This document shows, in pieces, positions 16,940 to 24,249 of a DNA stretch of 64,000 nt (position 1 is its first letter; each line of letters begins with the position of its first letter). A program made the position numbers and the translations under genes. Source of the DNA: JAAFIW01 sp031414805 (lineage in GTDB: Bacteria > Pseudomonadota > Gammaproteobacteria > Burkholderiales > Burkholderiaceae_C); NCBI GenBank assembly GCA_031414805.1, contig JANOQJ010000059.1, positions 42,521-106,520 of the forward strand, read 5' to 3'. The notes below the pieces were generated by a model. The model saw only the letters and a list, made by a program, of their open reading frames with translations. It did not search any database and was not told the DNA's origin.

Positions 16940-17188
16940 ATGCAAACCCTAGCCCTAAGTGAATTTCGTGCGTCTGCTTCCGCCATGCTGGACCTGGTCG
17001 AGCAGGGCGAGACCGTGCGCATCTTGCGTCACGGCAAGCCAGTGGCTGACCTGGTGCCGATCAAGCTGGATGCGCCCGTGAAGGTGCCTAGCTGGAAGCG
17101 CACCATCGTGCCGCTGAATTACCAACGCGCCGACGGCAAAACCATCGCGCAGCTCATCATTGAGGAGCGCGAAAACGCGCGCTACTGA
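16940..17188 (+). CDS. Type II antitoxin, Phd/YefM family
   Basis: The 82-residue protein MQTLALSEFRASASAMLDLVEQGE...RHGKPVADLVP has the Phd/YefM fold pattern: an N-terminal DNA-binding part and a C-terminal toxin-binding tail rich in acidic and basic residues. Its TGA overlaps the ATG of the toxin at 17188 by one base. It would neutralise the toxin and repress the operon through the paired TGTACA operator directly upstream. Confidence 0.88.
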   Translation: MQTLALSEFRASASAMLDLVEQGETVRILRHGKPVADLVPIKLDAPVKVPSWKRTIVPLNYQRADGKTIAQLIIEERENARY

Positions 17189-17607
17189 TGAAAATTTTGT
17201 TTGACACCTCCGCCATGGCCAAGCGCTACAAACGTGAGGCAGGGCATGAAGCGGTCAGCGCCTTGTTGATGGATGCCGATGCGGTGATTCTCGCCGCACA
17301 TTGCAAGGTGGAGATTGCCTCCAGCTTCAGCCGCGAGATGCACGATGCTCAAATTGACCTGGGCCAGTATGACCATGCGATGGATGAAGTCGCGCAGGAC
17401 TTTGCGGACTTCCAGGTGCTGGCCATCAACGCGCAAATTGAAGGCCTGTCCATGGCGGCCATGCGGCACAACCGACTGCGCGCCATGGACGCCTTGCACA
17501 TCGCAACGGCCCAAGTCGCGGGCGTTGACCTGTTTGTCACTGCCGACCGCCGACAAGCTGCCGCCGCTCAGGCCACCGGATTGAAAACCCAGTTGGTCGA
17601 TGCCTGA
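17188..17607 (+). CDS. PIN domain toxin (VapC-like)
   Basis: The 139-residue PIN-domain protein has acidic active-site residues: Asp in MKILFDTSAMAKRY, Glu in KVEIASSF, Asp in RAMDALHIATA and Asp in FVTADRR. PIN toxins are Mg-dependent RNases that cleave tRNA or rRNA. The gene is translationally coupled to the Phd-type antitoxin. It ends 18 bp before mnmG on the same strand, so read-through into mnmG is possible. Confidence 0.9.
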   Translation: MKILFDTSAMAKRYKREAGHEAVSALLMDADAVILAAHCKVEIASSFSREMHDAQIDLGQYDHAMDEVAQDFADFQVLAINAQIEGLSMAAMRHNRLRAMDALHIATAQVAGVDLFVTADRRQAAAAQATGLKTQLVDA

Positions 17608-17625
17608 CATAGCACAAGGAACCCA

Positions 17626-19587
17626 ATGCAATACCCTAAAGAATTTGACGTGATCGTGGTCGGCGGCGGCCCTGCGGGCACCGAGGCCGCGCTGGCCGCC
17701 GCGCGCATGGGCTGCCAGACCTTGCTGCTGACGCACAACATTGAAACCCTGGGCCAGATGAGCTGCAACCCGTCGATTGGCGGCATTGGCAAAGGCCATT
17801 TGGTCAAAGAGGTGGACGCGCTGGGCGGTGCCATGGCGATTGCCACCGACGAAGGCGGCATTCAGTTCCGTATTCTCAACAGCTCCAAGGGCCCGGCCGT
17901 GCGCGCCACTCGCGCGCAGGCGGACCGTATTTTGTACAAAGCGGCGATTCGCACGCGCCTTGAGAACCAGCCCAACCTGACGCTGTTTCAGCAAGCGGTG
18001 GACGACCTGATGGTGGAAGGCGACCGCGTGGTGGGCGCGGTCACGCAGGTGGGCATCCGCTTTCGCAGTCGCACGGTGGTGTTGACGGCTGGCACGTTTC
18101 TGGACGGCAAGATTCATGTGGGCCTGAACAACTACGCAGCGGGCAGGGCGGGTGATCCACCGGCGCTGTCGCTGTCGGCACGGTTGAAAGAGCTCAAGCT
18201 GCCGCAAGGTCGGCTGAAAACTGGCACACCACCGCGCATTGACGGGCGCAGCATCGACTTTTCAAAATGCCTGGTGCAACCGGGCGACGGAATGGGCGAC
18301 GGCTCGCCGGTTCCCGTGTTCAGCTTCATGGGCAATGCCGCCATGCACCCGCAGCAAATGCCCTGCTGGATCACCCACACCAACGCCCGCACGCACGACA
18401 TCATTCGCGCCGCGTTTGACCGCAGCCCCATGTTCACCGGCAAGATTGACGGCGTAGGCCCGCGCTATTGCCCCAGCGTGGAAGACAAGGTCAACCGCTT
18501 TGCCGACAAAGACAGCCACCAGATTTTTCTGGAGCCCGAAGGCCTGACCACCCACGAGATCTACCCCAACGGCATTTCCACCAGCCTGCCATTTGATGTG
18601 CAGTACGAGCTGGTGCGCAGCATGGTGGGTCTGGAGAACGCGCACATTCTTCGACCTGGCTACGCCATCGAATACGACTACTTTGATCCGCGCTCGCTCA
18701 AAAGCAGCTTTGAAACCCGGCAGATCGGCGGCTTGTTTTTCGCCGGTCAGATCAACGGCACCACTGGCTATGAAGAAGCCGCGGCGCAGGGCTTGTTCGC
18801 GGGCATCAATGCCGCACTGCAATGCCGAGGTCAGGATGCCTGGCTGCCGCGGCGCGACGAAGCGTATTTGGGTGTGTTGGTGGACGACCTGATCACCCAG
18901 GGTGTGACCGAGCCCTACCGCATGTTCACCAGCCGCGCCGAGTACAGGCTGCAGCTGCGCGAAGACAACGCCGACATGCGATTGACCGAAGCAGGGCGGC
19001 ATATGGGCCTGGTGGACGACGTGCGCTGGGATGCCTTCAACCGCAAACGCGACGCTGTTTCACGTGAAACCCAACGCCTGGCTTCCACATGGGTCAATCC
19101 ACGCAACCTGCTTGCGACCGAGTCTGAGCGCGTGCTCGGCAAGGCGATTGAGCACGAGCACAGCCTGGCCGACTTGCTGCGCCGACCTGATGTGACCTAC
19201 GCAGCACTGATGACATTGGACGGTGGCAAGTATCAAACCCCCGATGTTTCACGTGAAACCCTGGGCGACTTGCTGGAGCCGGTGGTTGAGCAACTGGACA
19301 TTGCAGCCAAATACGCGGGCTACATTGAAAAGCAAAAAGAAGAGGTGCAACGCGCTTCAGCCCACGAAAGCATGAAGCTGCCGCTGGATCTGGATTACAT
19401 GCAGGTGTCTGCGCTCTCATTTGAGGCGCGGCAAAAGTTCAGCCGATTCCGCCCCGAAACACTGGGTCATGCCTCCCGCATCTCGGGCATCACGCCTGCG
19501 AGCATCTCCTTGCTGATGGTGCATTTGAAGAAGGGCGGCTTGCGACAGGGGGCATTGCCAAAGTCTGTTGAACTGTCTGAGGGCTGA
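17626..19587 (+). CDS. mnmG: tRNA uridine-5-carboxymethylaminomethyl modification enzyme MnmG
   Basis: The 653-residue FAD enzyme is the partner of MnmE in cmnm5U34 tRNA modification. The N-terminal dinucleotide motif is VVVGGGPAGTEAA, followed by CNPSIGGIGKGHLVKEVDALGG. Later motifs include GTFLDGKIHVG, GRLKTGTPPRID and TSRAEYRL. Two perfect TTTCACGTGAAA parS cores lie inside the coding sequence at 19056-19071 and 19245-19260, so the gene also carries part of the partition locus. It starts the mnmG-rsmG-parA-parB series. Confidence 0.98.
   Translation: MQYPKEFDVIVVGGGPAGTEAALAAARMGCQTLLLTHNIETLGQMSCNPSIGGIGKGHLVKEVDALGGAMAIATDEGGIQFRILNSSKGPAVRATRAQADRILYKAAIRTRLENQPNLTLFQQAVDDLMVEGDRVVGAVTQVGIRFRSRTVVLTAGTFLDGKIHVGLNNYAAGRAGDPPALSLSARLKELKLPQGRLKTGTPPRIDGRSIDFSKCLVQPGDGMGDGSPVPVFSFMGNAAMHPQQMPCWITHTNARTHDIIRAAFDRSPMFTGKIDGVGPRYCPSVEDKVNRFADKDSHQIFLEPEGLTTHEIYPNGISTSLPFDVQYELVRSMVGLENAHILRPGYAIEYDYFDPRSLKSSFETRQIGGLFFAGQINGTTGYEEAAAQGLFAGINAALQCRGQDAWLPRRDEAYLGVLVDDLITQGVTEPYRMFTSRAEYRLQLREDNADMRLTEAGRHMGLVDDVRWDAFNRKRDAVSRETQRLASTWVNPRNLLATESERVLGKAIEHEHSLADLLRRPDVTYAALMTLDGGKYQTPDVSRETLGDLLEPVVEQLDIAAKYAGYIEKQKEEVQRASAHESMKLPLDLDYMQVSALSFEARQKFSRFRPETLGHASRISGITPASISLLMVHLKKGGLRQGALPKSVELSEG
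19056..19071. other. parS: parS partition site 1 (within mnmG)
   Basis: TGTTTCACGTGAAACC matches the bacterial parS consensus at 15 of 16 positions. It is the binding site for the ParB encoded at 22890. Confidence 0.9.
19245..19260. other. parS: parS partition site 2 (within mnmG)
   Basis: A second TGTTTCACGTGAAACC, identical to site 1, 189 bp downstream in the same gene. Confidence 0.9.
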
Positions 19588-20129
19588 TGATGAAGACGTC
19601 GAAAAACACAAAATTCTCGCTGGCGCTGAGCGCCTGTGCAGCAGTCGTGGCACTGCTTGCAGCACCAAACCCCGCTGCCGCGCAGGTGTATCGGTGCAGC
19701 ACGGCAGACGGCAAGTTCACGCTGGGAGACCGTCCCTGTCCCGAGGGTGTGCCTGGCAAGGCGCTTCAGGGTTTGCCGGGGGTACCGGTTCCATCGAGCA
19801 GCAAGAGTGCGGTGGGTGGAAAGGATGAGCCCATCATTGTGTCGAGGCAGGGCGCGGAGTGCGACCGGTTACGCAAACGCCTGCGCGGCTACGACGACCG
19901 CAACTCGGCCAGCGTCCGTTACACCACAGACCGCTACCAGCAAGAATGCCTGGGCTACAAATCGGCCGACCGGTCCAAAGAAGCCAAGCTGGCGCGGGAG
20001 TTTGCCGACCAGGGTTGCGATATCAGGCGCAATGCCCTGCGAGAAGGCCAGCAGCGACTGAACACCATGAATGACAACGACCGGCGCGCCCACTACGCCA
20101 TGTCAGCAGAAGTGGCGCGTGACTGCTGA
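19587..20129 (+). CDS. DUF4124-like secreted protein
   Basis: The 180-residue product has a signal peptide (MKTSKNTKFSLALSACAAVVALLAAPNPAAAQ). The following VYRCSTADGKFTLGDRPCPEG motif is typical of DUF4124 proteins. Several cysteines may form disulfides in the periplasm (RC, PC, EC, LGYK, GC, DC). The ATG at 19587 overlaps the mnmG stop, with a second ATG at 19590. It is transcribed with mnmG and rsmG; the function is unknown. Confidence 0.8.
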   Translation: MMKTSKNTKFSLALSACAAVVALLAAPNPAAAQVYRCSTADGKFTLGDRPCPEGVPGKALQGLPGVPVPSSSKSAVGGKDEPIIVSRQGAECDRLRKRLRGYDDRNSASVRYTTDRYQQECLGYKSADRSKEAKLAREFADQGCDIRRNALREGQQRLNTMNDNDRRAHYAMSAEVARDC

Positions 20130-20136
20130 TCTGTTG

Positions 20137-20799
20137 ATGCCACGCCAGCAGCTCGTTCGGGCGGCGAAGAGCCAGGGGCTTGCGCTGGCTGAGGGGCAGT
20201 TGGATGCGCTGCTGGCCTATCTGGAGCTGATCCGCAAGTGGAACAAGGTTTACAACCTCACGGCCGTGCGCGAACCGGCTGACATGCTCACGCATCACCT
20301 GCTGGACAGCCTCGTGGTGGTTGCGCCGCTGCAGCGCCAGATCAGCGACCACTTCCCGGATGCCCGGACCGTCAAGCTGTTAGACGTTGGCTCCGGCGCA
20401 GGCTTGCCCGGCGTGGTGGTGGCCATTTGTTGTCCGCACATACAGGTGACCTGCGTAGACACGGTGGCTAAAAAGGCCGCTTTTGTGCAGCAGGTGGCCG
20501 TGAGTTTGCAACTTCCCAATCTGCGTGGCCTGCACGCGCGGGTGGAGACGATCACCGAGCCGCATGAGGTGGTGTGCTCGCGTGCCTTTGCGTCGCTGGT
20601 CGATTTCACCCAGTGGTCCCAGGGCGCGCTAGCAGAGCAGGGCGTGTGGATGGCCATGAAAGGCAAGCCCCCAACAGATGAAATTGCCGCCTTGCCCGCC
20701 GACGTACAGGTGTTTCACGTGGAACCACTCACGGTGCCGGGGCTGGATGCGCAGCGCTGCCTCGTCTGGTTGAAAAAAGCCCCTTCAACCCTCGCTTAA
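20137..20799 (+). CDS. rsmG: 16S rRNA (guanine527-N7)-methyltransferase RsmG
   Basis: The 220-residue SAM-dependent methyltransferase (GidB) modifies G527 of 16S rRNA. The start ATG at 20137 gives MPRQQLVRAAKSQGLAL. Motifs are KWNKVYNLTAVREP, HHLLDSL, the SAM loop DVGSGAGLPGVV, and SRAFASL. It follows mnmG and the DUF4124 gene. A third parS-like site lies inside the gene at 20711-20726. Confidence 0.97.
   Translation: MPRQQLVRAAKSQGLALAEGQLDALLAYLELIRKWNKVYNLTAVREPADMLTHHLLDSLVVVAPLQRQISDHFPDARTVKLLDVGSGAGLPGVVVAICCPHIQVTCVDTVAKKAAFVQQVAVSLQLPNLRGLHARVETITEPHEVVCSRAFASLVDFTQWSQGALAEQGVWMAMKGKPPTDEIAALPADVQVFHVEPLTVPGLDAQRCLVWLKKAPSTLA
20711..20726. other. parS: parS-like partition site 3 (within rsmG)
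   Basis: TGTTTCACGTGGAACC differs from the consensus at two positions, one of them in the dyad. It is a probable weaker ParB site. Confidence 0.65.
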
Positions 20800-20828
20800 A
20801 CTCAGCCCCACTTTGCTTGGGGGTTTTC

Positions 20829-21443
20829 ATGTTCGGTATCTCAGATTACGGCGCGTTTGTTGCCGCCATCATCTTGTTTCTCGAGATTCCCGGGCCCGGC
20901 AATCTGGCGCTCATTACCTCTACCAGCAAAGGCGGCATACCCGGTGGCCTGGCCGCCACCTTCGGCGTCATCGCCGGTGACCAGGTGCTGATGTGGCTGG
21001 CCGTGGCTGGTGTGGCGGCACTGCTCACGGCTTACCCCGCTGCCTTCAGCGCCGTGCAGTGGTTGGGGGCGGCTTACCTGGCCTGGTTGGGTCTGAAAAT
21101 GATTCTGGCCAAGCCCGGCGACCAACCGGTGCTGAACATTCAGCCGCGCCACTACTTCAAGCAAGCCGTCTTCATCACCTTGCTCAACCCCAAGGCCATC
21201 GTGTTCTACATGGCCTTCTTCCCGTTGTTTGTCGACCCGGCCAAACACCAGGGCCTGCTGACTTTTGCTGTGATGGCGGCCACCATCGCCGCGCTGACCT
21301 TTTTGTATGGTCTGGGCGCTACTCTGCTCACCCATTTCCTGGCTGCGCGTATGCGTGCCAACCCGCGCGTGGGGCGTGCGCTGGAGAAAATTGCGGGCGT
21401 GTTCCTGATTGGCTTTGGCATCAAGTTGGTGGTCAGTAAATGA
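20829..21443 (+). CDS. LysE family amino-acid exporter
   Basis: The 204-residue membrane protein starts at ATG 20829 after a GGGGG stretch. It has about six hydrophobic segments and the LysE/RhtB signature near the N-terminus (IPGPGNLALITSTSKGG). Later motifs are LNPKAIVFYMAFFPLFV and a C-terminal IAGVFLIGFGIKLV. Members export amino acids or their derivatives. Its stop overlaps the parA start (ATGA), so it is coupled to the partition genes. The substrate is unknown. Confidence 0.9.
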   Translation: MFGISDYGAFVAAIILFLEIPGPGNLALITSTSKGGIPGGLAATFGVIAGDQVLMWLAVAGVAALLTAYPAAFSAVQWLGAAYLAWLGLKMILAKPGDQPVLNIQPRHYFKQAVFITLLNPKAIVFYMAFFPLFVDPAKHQGLLTFAVMAATIAALTFLYGLGATLLTHFLAARMRANPRVGRALEKIAGVFLIGFGIKLVVSK

Positions 21444-22273
21444 GTAGCGCCCCTTCGGTAGCGTTGAGCGCCCGCATCTTCTGTGTTGCCAACCAAAAAG
21501 GCGGCGTCGGCAAAACCACCACCACCGTCAACCTGGCCGCAGGCCTGGCCAAAATTGGCCAGCGGGTGCTGATGGTTGACCTGGATCCGCAGGGCAATGC
21601 CACCATGGGCTCGGGCGTGGACAAGCGAAAGATGAAGCTGAGTGTGTACGACGTGCTGCTCGAATCGGCCAGCATTGCCGAGGCGACGGTGACCAGCGAG
21701 AAGCTCATTGAAGGTGGCTGTGGCTACGACGTGCTGGGTGCCAACCGCGAGCTGGCCGGTGCCGAGGTGGAGCTGGTCGGTTTGCCACACCGCGAAAAGC
21801 GCCTGAAAACGGCGCTGGCTGCGGTGCAAAACGACTACGACTTCGTGCTCATCGACTGCCCGCCGTCGCTATCCATGCTCACCCTGAACGGTCTGTGCAG
21901 CGCCCATGGCGTCATCGTGCCCATGCAGTGCGAATACTTTGCGCTGGAAGGCCTGACCGATCTGGTCAACACCATCAAGCAGGTGCACGCCAATCTGAAC
22001 CCCGACTTGCAGATCATCGGCCTGCTGCGCGTGATGTTTGACCCGCGCATCACCCTGCAGCAGCAGGTCAGTGACCAATTGAAGGCCCACTTTGCCGAGA
22101 AGGTGTTCAACACCGTGATTCCCCGCAACGTGCGCCTGGCCGAAGCGCCCAGCTACGGTCTGCCCGGTGTGGTGTTCGACCCTGCGGCCAAAGGCAGTCT
22201 GGCTTTTGTCGAATTTGCCGCCGAAATGGTGGCGCGCATCGCCCAGCCACTGCCTACGCCAAACCGCAGTTAA
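21440..22273 (+). CDS. parA: Chromosome partitioning ATPase ParA
   Basis: The 277-residue deviant-Walker ATPase has KGGVGKTTTTVNLAAG as the P-loop with the signature lysine, and later VDLDPQGNATMGSG and DCPPSLSMLTLNGL. It moves ParB-parS complexes along the nucleoid to segregate origins. The gene overlaps the LysE gene and is followed by a small hydrolase gene before parB. Chromosomal (Soj-like) identity is supported by the gene order. Confidence 0.96.
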   Translation: MSSAPSVALSARIFCVANQKGGVGKTTTTVNLAAGLAKIGQRVLMVDLDPQGNATMGSGVDKRKMKLSVYDVLLESASIAEATVTSEKLIEGGCGYDVLGANRELAGAEVELVGLPHREKRLKTALAAVQNDYDFVLIDCPPSLSMLTLNGLCSAHGVIVPMQCEYFALEGLTDLVNTIKQVHANLNPDLQIIGLLRVMFDPRITLQQQVSDQLKAHFAEKVFNTVIPRNVRLAEAPSYGLPGVVFDPAAKGSLAFVEFAAEMVARIAQPLPTPNRS

Positions 22274-22290
22274 GAGCCAAATCGTGCTCC

Positions 22291-22333
22291 AGCCCTAGTC
22301 AATACTGCTCAAGCAGCTATATAAATAATAGCA
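22291..22333 (-). repeat. Dispersed ATAGCTGCTTGAGCA repeat, copy 4
   Basis: Full unit on the minus strand between parA and the hydrolase gene. It ends two bases before the hydrolase ATG, so it supplies that gene's immediate leader. Confidence 0.85.
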
Positions 22334-22335
22334 AC

Positions 22336-22884
22336 ATGATTCCTTCCAACGTCCTCATCCTGCCGGGCTGGCAAAACAGCGGGCCGCTGCACTGGCAAAG
22401 TCTCTGGGAACAAGCGCATGGCTACCAGCGCGTGCAGCAGCACGACTGGCAGCGCCCGCTGCGCGGCGATTGGCTGATGCGCCTGGAAGAAACCCTGCTG
22501 ACCTGCACCGAGCCCGCCGTGTTGGTGGCCCACAGCATGGGTTGCCTGCTGGTGGCAGCCTGGGCCGCACATTCGCAAAACACCCACCGCGTGAAAGCCG
22601 CACTGCTCGTGGCCCCCGGTGACCTGGAACACCCCGATGTGCGTGAGCAGATTCCTGGCTGGGCACCGATTTCGCTGGCGCCGCTGCCCTTTACCAGCGT
22701 GCTGATTGCCAGCCGCAGCGATACCTATTGCACCTTCGAGCGTGCCCAACTGTTTGCCCATGCCTGGGGTGCGCACTTTGTGGACTATGGAGACGTTGGC
22801 CACATCAATGCCGACACCTACGACCTGGGCAGTTGGGCCGACGGCCACGCCTTGCTGAAAACGCTGATGGACGACAACCACTAA
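22336..22884 (+). CDS. RBBP9/YdeN-like alpha/beta hydrolase
   Basis: The 182-residue protein fits the RBBP9/YdeN serine-hydrolase family: LPGWQNSGPLHWQSLW at the N-terminus, nucleophile elbow VAHSMGCLL (Ser about residue 71), Asp in ASRSDTYC and His in DVGHINADTY. A dispersed repeat abuts the ATG and no ribosome binding site is visible. It sits between parA and parB, ending 5 bp before the parB ATG, so its expression is tied to parB. Substrate unknown. Confidence 0.9.
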   Translation: MIPSNVLILPGWQNSGPLHWQSLWEQAHGYQRVQQHDWQRPLRGDWLMRLEETLLTCTEPAVLVAHSMGCLLVAAWAAHSQNTHRVKAALLVAPGDLEHPDVREQIPGWAPISLAPLPFTSVLIASRSDTYCTFERAQLFAHAWGAHFVDYGDVGHINADTYDLGSWADGHALLKTLMDDNH

Positions 22885-22889
22885 CGAAT

Positions 22890-23855
22890 ATGGTCACCAA
22901 AAAACCCAAAGGCTTAGGCCGCGGCCTGGAAGCGCTGCTCGGCCCCACCGCCCACGAAACAGCCAACACCTTGGCGCAGCAAGTGCAGGCCGAAAAAGAC
23001 AGCGCGGGCCTGCCCACCACCCTGTTGCTGGCCGACCTGGTGCCTGGCGTCTACCAGCCCCGCACCCGCATGGACGAAGGCGCGCTGTACGAGCTGGCGG
23101 AGAGCATCAAGGCCCAGGGAATCATGCAACCGATCTTGGTGCGTCGCTTGAGCGACGAACAGGCGGTGAACCACATGGCTCCCGCTGACGCACCGCGCCC
23201 CATCTACGAAATCATCGCGGGTGAGCGCCGTTTCCGCGCTGCCAGACTGGCTGGCCTGGACAGCGTGCCGGTGCTGGTGCGCGACGTGCCCGACGAGTCG
23301 GCTGCCGCCATGGCGCTGATTGAAAACATCCAGCGCGAAGACCTCAATCCGCTGGAAGAAGCGCAGGGCCTGCAACGCCTGGTCAAGGAGTTCGGCCACA
23401 CCCACGAGCAGGCTGCGCAAGCCGTGGGCCGCTCGCGCAGCGCTGCCAGTAACCTGCTGCGCCTGCTTAATCTGGCCGAGCCCGTGCAAACCATGCTCAT
23501 GGCCGGCGACCTCGACATGGGCCACGCCCGCGCCCTGTTGGCGCTGGACCGCGCCGCGCAAATCACCGCCGCCAGCCAAATTGCCGCCAAAAAAATGTCG
23601 GTACGCGAGACCGAGGCGTTGGTGAAAAAGCTGTCTGCCGAATTCAGCCTGCAACCGCAAAAAGTGCCCAAAGAAAAGTCACGCGACCTGAAGCGCCTGG
23701 AAGATGAGTTGAGCGACCTGCTGATGGCGCAGGTGGAGGTGCGGGTGAAAAAGCGCGTCAAACGCCACGGTCGGGTGGAAGAAATGGGCGAATTGGCGAT
23801 TGAGTTTGGCTCGCTGGAGGCGCTGAACGGGGTCATTGACCGCTTACGGGGTTGA
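22890..23855 (+). CDS. parB: Chromosome partitioning protein ParB
   Basis: The 321-residue protein starts at ATG 22890 (MVTKKPKGLGRGLEALLG). The CTP-binding N-domain has motifs PGVYQPRTRM, IAGERRFRAARLAG and IENIQREDLNPLEEA. A helix-turn-helix (GHTHEQAAQAVGRSRSAASNLLRLL) and a C-terminal dimer region follow. It binds parS and spreads; three parS-like sites lie 2.1-3.9 kb upstream in mnmG and rsmG. Confidence 0.97.
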   Translation: MVTKKPKGLGRGLEALLGPTAHETANTLAQQVQAEKDSAGLPTTLLLADLVPGVYQPRTRMDEGALYELAESIKAQGIMQPILVRRLSDEQAVNHMAPADAPRPIYEIIAGERRFRAARLAGLDSVPVLVRDVPDESAAAMALIENIQREDLNPLEEAQGLQRLVKEFGHTHEQAAQAVGRSRSAASNLLRLLNLAEPVQTMLMAGDLDMGHARALLALDRAAQITAASQIAAKKMSVRETEALVKKLSAEFSLQPQKVPKEKSRDLKRLEDELSDLLMAQVEVRVKKRVKRHGRVEEMGELAIEFGSLEALNGVIDRLRG

Positions 23856-24249
23856 GCACGTAAGCCAAATGACGATGGGCGATCGCAGGCGCTGAAAGAC
23901 CCAGCAATTCACTCAGCGCACTCGTTTCTAGTCATTGGTTCCCATTAACGTGTGATTTTTTCCACGGTTTATGCGCTGAATCTGTTCGATTCGGTATCGT
24001 CGCATCGCGCCATACGACGGCCATTCAGTCAGTGGCGCCAGGCAGCTTTTAGCTGCCAAATAGCCGTCAAGCCCTTGTGGATACTGCTCAAGCAGCTATT
24101 TATTTAGGAGCAAGAGAAGAACAAACCCAGCAACTGAGGGTGCCAGTCACACGGGTTGCAGCCCAAAAACGCGGCGCATCTGCGCCACATCGTGAAACAT
24201 AAAGTTCCTAAATCAGAAATCGACGGCTAGCATCAAAGGAAGCGGCGGT
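23856..24249. other. 394-bp spacer with hairpin and repeat
   Basis: No gene is supported. It holds a perfect 7-bp hairpin GGCAGCT-TTT-AGCTGCC at 24041-24057 and a dispersed repeat at 24070-24104. The frame of the large surface protein is already open from 24196 but has no ATG, so this spacer may also be where that gene lost its 5' end. Confidence 0.6.
24070..24104 (-). repeat. Dispersed ATAGCTGCTTGAGCA repeat, copy 5
   Basis: Core and ACAAGGGCT end, read on the minus strand; the outer dyad is degenerate. Confidence 0.8.

Noticed and set aside
24192..24230. Short GTG-started frame (VKHKVPKSEIDG) as the start of the SdrD-like protein
   Set aside because: It stops at TAG and is not in the surface-protein frame.
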